Source: an uncultured Verrucomicrobiota bacterium
Lineage (GTDB): Bacteria > Verrucomicrobiota > Verrucomicrobiia > Limisphaerales > JADLHS01
Direction of reading: 5' to 3'
DNA: 5,995 bases
Assembly: GCA_937894935.1 (NCBI GenBank)
Contig: CALAYC010000326.1
Span: forward strand, 1 to 5,995
Shown: positions 1-5,498 of the stretch, one piece after another
Numbering within the stretch: position 1 is the first letter of the stretch
Layout of the letters: every line of letters starts with the position of its first letter
Notes under the pieces: generated by a model
What the model was told of the DNA's origin: nothing
Database searches by the model: none
Seen by the model: the letters and a program-made list of their open reading frames with translations, nothing else
Position numbers and translations under genes: made by a program

Positions 1-593
1 GTGTCGTAAAGTTTCCCGTCCGCACGAATTTCTTTATAGCCGTGCTTGGCCGCCCATTCCGCAACGTCTGTGTGAAAGCCTTTGCGGTTTTTTACAATCG
101 GTGCGAGCAACAACAAATCGCCGCGCCGCTTGAGTTCTGATTGCAAATGCGCGGTAAGTTCGTCGCGCGTCTGCGCTTCAACTGGTAACTGACAATCGGG
201 ACAATATTGAGTGCCGAGGCGCGCAAAGAGCAGGCGGATGAAATGATAAATTTCCGTAACGGTTGCCACTGTGCTCTTGCCGCCGCCGCGCGTTGTGCGT
301 TGTTCAATGCTGACTGTCGGCGGAATACCAGTGATTAAATCCACATCCGGTCGCGCCATTTGTTCCACGAACTGGCGCGCATAGACGTTCATAGAATCGA
401 GGAAACGGCGTTGACCCTCGTTGAATAACAGATCGAAGGCGAGGGTGCTTTTGCCCGAACCGCTGACGCCGGTGATGACGACGAAACGGTCGCGCGGGAT
501 TTCGAGCGAGAGATTTTTTAAATTATGCTCGCGCGCGCCATGAATGGCGATGGCTTGAGACGCAGAGATGGCAGTGTCGGTGTCACGTAACAC
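1..593 (-). CDS. uvrA: UvrA-type excinuclease ATPase, first 197 residues (second-half type of a double-length UvrA)
   Basis: This is the N-terminal part of a UvrA-family ABC ATPase; the gene leaves the window at its 3' end. UvrA is the cytoplasmic damage-recognition ATPase of nucleotide excision repair, loading UvrB on DNA. Visible features are the GAREHNLKN strand (residues 19-27), Walker A GVSGSGKST (42-50), EGQRRFLDS (59-67), YARQF (71-75), IPPTVSIEQRTT (90-101), a GGGKSTVATVTEIY stretch (103-116) and the first zinc pair CPDC (131-134). The variant GGGKSTVATVTEIYHF replaces the usual NPRSTVGTVTEIYDY, which I recognise from the C-terminal half of double-length UvrA proteins. GTG at 593 is chosen because an in-frame TAA lies at 605-603, no other standard start occurs before the conserved region, and a weak AAGAG precedes it. 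It sits 43 bases after the 186-residue hypothetical gene. Family assignment is very secure; being a 'second half' is inference from sequence type and gene order. Confidence 0.93.
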   Translation of the reverse strand, partial: MLRDTDTAISASQAIAIHGAREHNLKNLSLEIPRDRFVVITGVSGSGKSTLAFDLLFNEGQRRFLDSMNVYARQFVEQMARPDVDLITGIPPTVSIEQRTTRGGGKSTVATVTEIYHFIRLLFARLGTQYCPDCQLPVEAQTRDELTAHLQSELKRRGDLLLLAPIVKNRKGFHTDVAEWAAKHGYKEIRADGKLYD

Positions 594-636
594 GCCACAC
601 TCTTAGCATCGGTCGCGGACTTGGCAACTCCGCGCT

Positions 637-1197
637 TCAGCCATTAATGCCGCAATAGGGAGAATCCGCAGCGTGATCCACTTCGAAGTCCACATCTGGC
701 GGAATATTTGTCGTGGGATGGTTTTTTGCGTCGGATTTTGTGTCCGCCAACGTGTAATCGGAAGCGGCGTGAAGGAAATCGAGATTCCAGGTCTTGGCCA
801 CCTGTTGCAGATAGGTCTGGCGACCGCAGTTCTGCGTGTCCGGCGTGACTGGAGAGAGCAATGCGCCGAGAGCGCTCAGTCGCCGTTCGCGGGGCAACGA
901 CCAGGATTCCACCCATGACTTGAATTCATTCGGCCAGTCATGACCCGGATGCGCGGCGATGATTACAATTTCTGCTTTAGCAACATCGCGGCTGGCGGCG
1001 CTGGAGCTGTCGGCATCTGCCAACTCCGCGAGCGACCACCAGCAGAACTGAATGGGAACGTCGTTGCTCAACTTGGTGGCCAGATGCGCGTAAAGCGTCA
1101 ACGCGTTGACATAGGCGGCGTTGTCTTCGTACAGCACGACGCCCGTTAACGAATTGAATTTGTTCCCGACACCGGAATTTTGGAGCAGAGTTTGCAT
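637..1197 (-). CDS. Conserved hypothetical protein of a Verrucomicrobia-type family, 186 aa
   Basis: The function is unknown. The protein is soluble-looking, with no signal peptide or membrane segment. It starts with an alpha/beta pattern: a VVLYED strand (residues 20-25), a helix to about 43, FCWWSLAEL (51-59), a hydrophobic strand AEIVIIAAHPG (75-85) and an amphipathic helix with W95 and W99 around ESW. This strand/ED/helix/strand order recalls a receiver-like or other Rossmannoid fold. I recall similar short proteins in Verrucomicrobia with 'YED...WWRF...ADMIIFS' and an ending near HWGIN; this one ends YCGING. The C-terminal third (about 115-175) is polar and probably disordered. ATG at 1197 has an AAGGAA about 12 bases upstream, rather far for a ribosome binding site. 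It lies 43 bases before the second uvrA part on the same strand, so co-transcription is likely. Existence of the gene is probable, the family link is from memory, and no function is claimed. Confidence 0.7.
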   Translation of the reverse strand: MQTLLQNSGVGNKFNSLTGVVLYEDNAAYVNALTLYAHLATKLSNDVPIQFCWWSLAELADADSSSAASRDVAKAEIVIIAAHPGHDWPNEFKSWVESWSLPRERRLSALGALLSPVTPDTQNCGRQTYLQQVAKTWNLDFLHAASDYTLADTKSDAKNHPTTNIPPDVDFEVDHAADSPYCGING

Positions 1198-1274
1198 AGG
1201 CAGATGCAGTTCCTTGGTTGTGGTTGGTGTGGCGCGAAATCTTCATTCGCTCCATTCATGAGACAACAGACGAA

Positions 1275-1303
1275 CAGTGACGTGCGATAAAAGTTAGTCA
1301 CAG
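1275..1303. repeat. Imperfect inverted repeat CAGTGAC/GTCACAG
   Basis: The arms CAGTGAC (1275-1281) and GTCACAG (1297-1303) pair at 6 of 7 positions around a 15-base A/T-richer centre. It lies 78 bases upstream of the hypothetical gene's ATG. It could be a regulator site or a weak hairpin, but seven-base arms can arise by chance. Confidence 0.25.
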
Positions 1304-1345
1304 GCTGTTCACCGGATCCTCACCGCGGCGAAGTGCAGCCGCCCG

Positions 1346-1402
1346 ACGTAGCCGCCGACGTGAGGAGGCGGACACGTTCGTGTTCCCCTCATGTCCACCT
1401 CA
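1346..1402. repeat. Palindromic interspersed repeat (CGTAGCCGCCGACGTGAGGAGGCGGA type)
   Basis: The left part carries ACGTAGCCGCCGACGTG (1346-1362), which recurs exactly at 3127-3143 inside uvrA. It is followed by GGAGGCGGACA (1364-1374), which pairs at 9 of 11 positions with TGTCCACCTCA (1392-1402) to form a hairpin with a 17-base loop. A small palindrome, ACACGTTCGTGT, lies near 1372-1383. I associate this sequence type with a dispersed non-coding repeat of Verrucomicrobia genomes. The outer boundaries are uncertain. There is no T-run after the stem on either strand, so it is not a typical terminator, though it could affect the transcript between grpB and the next gene. Confidence 0.6.
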
Positions 1403-1436
1403 TCGTCCTCTCAATTGCGCTGCTCTTTGTGAAGTT

Positions 1437-1928
1437 TCAGTTCGTCTGCCCGGGACGAAACGCAAGCAGTGATTCAAAGAAAGCGCTCTTCGCCCGCCGA
1501 TATTCCTCAGCGCTGCAATCCGCGTGAGAGCGCTTTAGGCGGTTGTATTCTGTCAGCGCTTCCGGGTGTGTTAGCAGATAGTCGCGTATGAACAGAAAGA
1601 AATCAGCTTCCGAGTCCGCGACGACCAATTGGATCCCCACCGGAATGGCAAACCCGGTGTTGCTGCCGAAACTGGCGAAATCTGAATTCCAATTCTCCGG
1701 CTGCTTCACCGGAAATCGCAATCGCAACAAATCAATCGCTGCGGCGAATTGGTCTCGTCTGACCCGAAGCAGAACATCCAGGTCGCCTTTAGTGAGCGCG
1801 CCGGGAATCGCTGTTGCGCCGATGTGATGAACCCGGACGTCAGGCAAAATCGCGCTGATGACGGCATGAAGTTCAGCCAGAACTGAAGCGATAACTGGCG
1901 CGAGTTGGTCTGAGGCGGTGAGATGCAT
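1437..1928 (-). CDS. GrpB/UPF0157 family protein, nucleotidyltransferase fold
   Basis: The protein of 163 residues matches the small GrpB family (about 170 residues), which has a nucleotidyltransferase-like fold; its natural substrate is not established. The core motif is HIGATAIPG (residues 35-43), matching the family's HIGSTAVPG, followed by KGDLDVLL (47-54), in which D49 and D51 sit where the fold places its metal-binding acid pair. The C-terminal half has the typical RDYL (115-118), HPE (121-123), Y128, LK (131-132), Y143 and K147 pattern. No signal peptide is present. The start at 1928 keeps the full family length. Only 20 bases separate it from the uvrA stop, with no Shine-Dalgarno sequence in that gap, so it is likely co-transcribed and possibly translationally coupled with uvrA. 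Family assignment is good; any repair role is only suggested by position. Confidence 0.86.
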   Translation of the reverse strand: MHLTASDQLAPVIASVLAELHAVISAILPDVRVHHIGATAIPGALTKGDLDVLLRVRRDQFAAAIDLLRLRFPVKQPENWNSDFASFGSNTGFAIPVGIQLVVADSEADFFLFIRDYLLTHPEALTEYNRLKRSHADCSAEEYRRAKSAFFESLLAFRPGQTN

Positions 1929-1948
1929 AGTTGCTTTTGGGCGACTTA

Positions 1949-4900
1949 TTATGCGCTGCGCGATCGCTGTGACACGATTTTCTTCAGATGTTGGCCGGTG
2001 TGACTTTCAGCCACGCTGGCAACGTATTCCGGTGTTCCTTGCGCGACGATTCGTCCTCCGCCATTTCCGGCTTCAGGTCCGAGGTCGATGATCCAATCCG
2101 CGCATTTAATGACGTCGAGATTGTGCTCGATTACGAGCACGGAATGACCGGCGTCCACAAGGCGTTGGAAAACCTGAAGCAGCACGCGCACGTCGTCGAA
2201 ATGCAGACCAGTAGTCGGCTCGTCGAACAGGAATAGCGTTCGTTGAGCGGCGTGAGTTGAGTTGCTCTCGACTGCTGCGGTTGTTTCCGTCAGATGTCGC
2301 ACCAGTTTGAGGCGCTGACTTTCGCCGCCGGAAAGAGTGTTGATGGGTTGGCCGAGTCGTAAATAGCCAAGGCCAACTTCCTGCAGGAGTTTCAAACTGG
2401 CCACGGCGCGTTGCGCGGGTTTCGAATCAGCAAAGCCGCTGAGGAAATCAATCGCCTCATCCACGGTTGCTTCGAGGAGGTCGCCGATGCTGAATTCTTT
2501 CGTAGTCGCTGGTATGCGGCGATTTTGTGGACGATGGCCGGTTTCCGTCTCGTTACGGTGGTGGCTGCTGATTTTTATTTCCAGAATGTGCTGGCGATAA
2601 CGGCGACCGTTGCATTCCGGACAACGAATGAATATGTCGCTGAGAAATTGCATCTCGATTTTTTCGAAACCGGCACCGCGACATTTTTCGCATTGGCCTA
2701 CGCCGGAATTGAAACTGAAGGCGCTGGCGTTGAGTCCGCGTTGTTTGGCGATTTCCGATTGCGCAAACACCTCGCGGATGGCATCGAACGCGCCGATGTA
2801 AACGGCGGGATTTGAGCGGGGCGTTTTGCCGAGTGGCGATTGATCCACAAGCACAACCTGATTCAGCGATTCGAATCCGGAAATGCGAACTGATGGAGCG
2901 AGTTGAGAGGAATCAGAATCGTCTTCATCGTCCTCAATTCGAGCAGAAGCTTTGGCAATGGTGGTTTCGGCGTTTTGCAATTTGGCTTCGAGGGCTGGCA
3001 ACAAAACATCGCGCACGAGCGTGGATTTTCCTGAACCGCTTACTCCGGTGATGGCGACGAAGCGATTCAGCGGAATTTCGACGGAAATATTCTGAAGGTT
3101 GTGGCGCGTGGCCTTTTCGATTCTCAACGTAGCCGCCGACGTGGCGAGAGATTTGTTCTGAGATTCAGCAGATTTTCGCGTCGTTACCTCCGTGGCTACG
3201 GGACGGCGTTGTGGAATTGGTATTTGTTTTCGCCCGCTCAGGTATTGGCCCGTGAGCGAGGTTTTTGATTTGAGCAACTCGCGGAGCGGTCCTTGAAATA
3301 CAACTTCGCCGCCGGTTGCCCCGTGGCCCGGGCCGATGTCCACGATTTGATCCGCAGCGCGCATCACGCTGGCTTCGTGCTCCACTACGACGACGGTATT
3401 CCCGGTGTCGCGAAGCTTCTGTAGAATGCGGACGAGACGGTCGGTGTCGCGCGGATGCAAGCCGACACTGGGTTCATCGAGCACGAAGAGCGTGTTGACG
3501 AGACGCGTGCCGAGACAAGTGGTGAGATTGACGCGTTCAGTTTCGCCGCCACTCAAGGTGCGCGTGGGACGATCGAGTGTGAGGTAACCCAGGCCGACTT
3601 CATCGAGATAGGCGAGACGAGAACGGACTTCGCTGAGCGCGTGATGAATCGGATCTTGCGCGTTGTGTTTGCCTTTTGTCGCGCGACGATTTGCGAGTGC
3701 GTCAATCAGTGCGAGCGCATCGCGTACGGGTAGCGCGTAAAAATCAGGGAGTGTTAAGCGCTGAGTTGTGGCAACACGAGCGAGGTCGGATTGTTTGCGT
3801 TTATCAGCCGGTAAAGGATTTGATTTTAGATTTTGCGCGTTGTTTTCGACGGACAAGAAGTAGAGCAGGGCATCAGGCTTCAATCGCGCGCCCTGGCAAT
3901 CGGGACATTTGGTATAAGCGCGATATCGCGAAAGCAGCACGCGAACGTGCATTTTGTAGGACTTGGATTCGAGCCAGCGAAAGTAGCCTTTGACACCATA
4001 CCACGCGCGTGGCCACTGGTGCTCTTCATCAATGCCGTAATCTTTATCGCCATTAATAATCCAGTCCTGATGCTCGGCAGAAAGTTCGTGAAATGGAACG
4101 TTCATCGGGACGCCGCGTGCCTTACAGAATTTTTTCAAATCGCTCTGACATTCTGCGCTGAAGCCGCTGCGCCATGGTTTGACCGCGCCTTGCGCCAACG
4201 AGACTGAACGGTCAGGAATCGCGAGATTGTAATCAATCGTGATGGTGCGGCCGAAACCTTTGCAGGTCGGACATGCGCCGAGCGGGTGATTGAAACTGAA
4301 CAGCGCGGGAGAAGGCTCGGTGTATTCGATGTCGCACGTGGCGCAATGAAGTTTGTTGGAAAACGGCTGCGGGTTACAAACGGAATTTGATTCGAGATCG
4401 AAGATGGTGAGTTTGCCTTTGCCGAAATGATAGGCCTGTTCGCAGGCTTCAACGAAACGAGCGCGAGCAGTGGGCGAAAGTTTGATGCGATCCTGAATGA
4501 CGGTGATGGCCGATTGCCGATGGTTGATGGCCGATTTCGAAGGTGCTTCGTCAATGCGAACTGTTTCACGATTCACGAGTAATCGCTGGTAGCCTTGCTT
4601 GGAAATCAGCGTGAGAGATTCTTCGAGCGATAGCTTTTCAGAAAGCGGAACGTCGAAGGTAACCAGGAGTTCGCGGTGGGGCGAGGCTGCTGACGAACGA
4701 CTGACACTTTCACCAGAGTCTCGCGAGGATGTTCGCCCCACCAAGGTTTCCCACACGTTCTGCGGCGAGTCTTTGCGCACAAGTTGACCGCAACCGCGAC
4801 AGTGCAACTGCGCGAGATGCGGCCAAAGGATTTTCATGTGATCGCAAATTTCCGTCATTGTGCCGACGGTGGAACGCGTGGTACGGACGGCGTTGCGCTG

Positions 4901-5176
4901 TTCGATGGCGATGGCGGGCGGAATGCCTTCGATACTGTCCACCTGCGGCTTGTCCATGCGATCGAAGAACTGCCGCGCGTAAGGAGAAAAGGTTTCGATG
5001 TAACGGCGTTGGCCTTCAGCGTAGAGCGTGTCGAACGCGAGCGAACTTTTCCCTGAACCGCTCAAGCCGGTGATGACGATGAGCCGATGGAGCGGCAGAT
5101 CGAGATCGAAGTTCTTGAGATTGTTGTGCCGCACGCCGCGCAGGCGGATGACAGCCGCTGGATTCGGTTCAGACAT
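1949..5176 (-). CDS. uvrA: UvrA excinuclease subunit A, complete, 1075 aa (first-half type of a double-length UvrA)
   Basis: This is the damage-sensing ABC ATPase of nucleotide excision repair, which dimerises on DNA and hands lesions to UvrB. ATPase module I has Walker A GLSGSGKSS (37-45), CRGC (126-129), the zinc cysteines CATC (278-281) and CPTC (302-305), CPDC (424-427), signature LSGGE (541-545), Walker B LFVLDEPS (563-570) and H600. Module II has Walker A GVSGSGKST (711-719), the C-terminal zinc finger CEKC (829-832) with CPEC (852-855), signature LSGGESQR (948-955), Walker B LFLFDEPTTG (981-990) and H1018. All key ATPase and zinc residues are intact. The length exceeds the usual 940-960 residues through loops near 145-168, 213-225, 440-472, 659-684, an acidic stretch at 748-755, and 867-893; several derive from DNA repeats. 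The NAVRTTRSTVGTMTEI variant (95-110) and LSGGETERVNLTT (541-553) resemble the N-terminal half of double-length UvrA. ATG at 5176 lies just before the conserved IRLRGVRHNNLKN; no Shine-Dalgarno is seen. Tandem TAA TAA stops end it. Confidence 0.97.
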   Translation of the reverse strand: MSEPNPAAVIRLRGVRHNNLKNFDLDLPLHRLIVITGLSGSGKSSLAFDTLYAEGQRRYIETFSPYARQFFDRMDKPQVDSIEGIPPAIAIEQRNAVRTTRSTVGTMTEICDHMKILWPHLAQLHCRGCGQLVRKDSPQNVWETLVGRTSSRDSGESVSRSSAASPHRELLVTFDVPLSEKLSLEESLTLISKQGYQRLLVNRETVRIDEAPSKSAINHRQSAITVIQDRIKLSPTARARFVEACEQAYHFGKGKLTIFDLESNSVCNPQPFSNKLHCATCDIEYTEPSPALFSFNHPLGACPTCKGFGRTITIDYNLAIPDRSVSLAQGAVKPWRSGFSAECQSDLKKFCKARGVPMNVPFHELSAEHQDWIINGDKDYGIDEEHQWPRAWYGVKGYFRWLESKSYKMHVRVLLSRYRAYTKCPDCQGARLKPDALLYFLSVENNAQNLKSNPLPADKRKQSDLARVATTQRLTLPDFYALPVRDALALIDALANRRATKGKHNAQDPIHHALSEVRSRLAYLDEVGLGYLTLDRPTRTLSGGETERVNLTTCLGTRLVNTLFVLDEPSVGLHPRDTDRLVRILQKLRDTGNTVVVVEHEASVMRAADQIVDIGPGHGATGGEVVFQGPLRELLKSKTSLTGQYLSGRKQIPIPQRRPVATEVTTRKSAESQNKSLATSAATLRIEKATRHNLQNISVEIPLNRFVAITGVSGSGKSTLVRDVLLPALEAKLQNAETTIAKASARIEDDEDDSDSSQLAPSVRISGFESLNQVVLVDQSPLGKTPRSNPAVYIGAFDAIREVFAQSEIAKQRGLNASAFSFNSGVGQCEKCRGAGFEKIEMQFLSDIFIRCPECNGRRYRQHILEIKISSHHRNETETGHRPQNRRIPATTKEFSIGDLLEATVDEAIDFLSGFADSKPAQRAVASLKLLQEVGLGYLRLGQPINTLSGGESQRLKLVRHLTETTAAVESNSTHAAQRTLFLFDEPTTGLHFDDVRVLLQVFQRLVDAGHSVLVIEHNLDVIKCADWIIDLGPEAGNGGGRIVAQGTPEYVASVAESHTGQHLKKIVSQRSRSA
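3127..3200. repeat. 74-base inverted-repeat element inside the uvrA linker
   Basis: The ends are CGTAGCC (3128-3134) and GGCTACG (3194-3200), perfectly complementary. The left arm holds the 17-base ACGTAGCCGCCGACGTG, identical to 1346-1362. The right arm, read on the minus strand, is CGTAGCCACGGAGGTAACG..., a diverged copy of the same consensus. The element encodes uvrA residues about 659-684 (PVATEV...TSAATL), the linker between ATPase modules I and II, and keeps the reading frame. It appears to be a small dispersed palindromic repeat that inserted into a tolerant site. Confidence 0.6.
4504..4536. repeat. Short direct repeat TGATGGCCGATT x2, translated within uvrA
   Basis: TGATGGCCGATT occurs at 4504-4515 and 4525-4536, a 21-base period, with a related GCCGATGGT between. 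The period is a multiple of three, so the frame is kept. On the coding strand it gives the SAINHRQSAI stretch (residues 215-224), which sits where other UvrA proteins have a short loop before IQDRIKLSP. Similar 'CCATCAACCATC' repeats occur in other environmental bacterial genomes, as far as I recall. Confidence 0.6.
4675..4742. repeat. 68-base element with perfect 10-base terminal inverted repeats inside uvrA
   Basis: GGTGGGGCGA (4675-4684) is the exact reverse complement of TCGCCCCACC (4733-4742). The interior is not strongly self-complementary. The element encodes residues about 145-168, a Ser/Arg-rich stretch (RTSSRDSGESVSRSSA) lying between the first CxxC region and LLVTFDVPLSEKL, in the area corresponding to the UvrB-interacting insertion. 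Compared with typical UvrA this segment looks added. It has no coding capacity of its own and looks like a tiny non-autonomous element or dispersed repeat. Confidence 0.5.
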
Positions 5177-5185
5177 CGCGCCGGG

Positions 5186-5213
5186 AAAGTAGAACAGCGA
5201 GAGATGAAGTCAA
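5186..5213 (-). promoter_or_regulatory. Weak sigma-70-like promoter candidate for uvrA
   Basis: On the minus strand TTGACT (5213-5208) and TACTTT (5191-5186) are separated by 16 bases. The start site would fall only a few bases before the ATG at 5176, implying an almost leaderless transcript. This would fit the missing Shine-Dalgarno sequence but is unproven, and such matches occur by chance. Confidence 0.2.
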
Positions 5214-5267
5214 ATGTTCCCCCGCGGGTGACGAACCTTTGGTTTGACGATGGAAATCACTTGGTAA

Positions 5268-5429
5268 CAATCGCGTCAAGTTACGCATGAAAAACGGGTT
5301 GTGTCTTCTCGCGTGGACCGTATTTCGGGCGCAGCCATCATGCCGTTGATTGCTGGAACGGGAAAAGAGTTGATTCTCACTGATCTGGATGTGAGTTCGC
5401 AGCGGTATTACCGAATTAGACGATGGTGA
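5268..5429 (+). pseudogene. Possible C-terminal remnant of a large secreted protein
   Basis: An open frame without a credible start ends at TGA 5427-5429. Its last residues read GTGKELILTDLDVSSQRYYRIRRW. This resembles the ending 'LTDPDA...RFYRVR' common at the C-terminus of large secreted repeat proteins in Verrucomicrobia. No signal peptide, ribosome binding site or upstream domain is present, so if real it is a decayed tail. The evidence is a short similarity from memory only. Confidence 0.3.
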
Positions 5430-5498
5430 TGCGGTTGTCGGGAACTCTTATGATTTCCGAGGTTGACCGGCTTGGCCGAGCTTGCTCATGCTGACGGC

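Larger units (their letters stand above)
1198..1436. other. Intergenic gap between grpB-like gene and hypothetical gene
   Basis: These 239 bases contain no supported gene. They hold the palindromic repeat at 1346-1402 and an imperfect inverted repeat at 1275-1303. No clear -10/-35 pair or terminator with a T-run was found, so whether the downstream hypothetical and second uvrA part have their own promoter here cannot be decided from the sequence. Confidence 0.7.
5177..5498. other. Divergent intergenic region between uvrA and the isomerase-like gene
   Basis: These 322 bases separate genes that point away from each other, so promoters for both must lie here unless they are further inside. There is a weak uvrA promoter candidate at 5186-5213 and a possible degraded coding remnant at 5268-5429. 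No convincing promoter was found for the rightward gene and no recognisable LexA box. Confidence 0.6.

Noticed and set aside
92..307. 71-residue minus-strand frame
   Set aside because: It is a shifted frame within the second UvrA gene, whose proper frame carries the conserved family motifs.
644..1255. Alternative minus- and plus-strand frames over the hypothetical gene
   Set aside because: They are Arg/His-rich or lack any pattern, while the frame at 1197-637 has an alpha/beta pattern and a family-like C-terminus.
1364..1402. Rho-independent terminator after grpB
   Set aside because: The stem is imperfect with a 17-base loop and there is no T-run on either strand; the repeat-family explanation fits better.
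2411..2815. 134-residue plus-strand open frame opposite uvrA
   Set aside because: It lies wholly antisense to the module II coding region, where the uvrA frame shows intact zinc finger motifs. Its own translation shows no recognisable domain, and its openness follows from uvrA codon bias.
3833..4207. 124-residue plus-strand open frame, with overlapping shorter ones at 3455-3993
   Set aside because: Antisense to conserved uvrA segments with no recognisable domain; several overlapping frames are open at once, as expected from composition.
4135..4569. 144-residue minus-strand frame inside uvrA
   Set aside because: It is an alternative frame of uvrA on the same strand. The NRPSTIGNRPS part is only the direct repeat read in another frame.
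5287..5349. 20-residue peptide beginning MKNGLCLLAW on the plus strand
   Set aside because: Too short, no ribosome binding site, and it overlaps another frame with better similarity; probably chance.
5463..5490. TTGACC as a -35 element for the gene at 5499
   Set aside because: No acceptable -10 hexamer at 16-18 bases, and the remaining leader would be too short.
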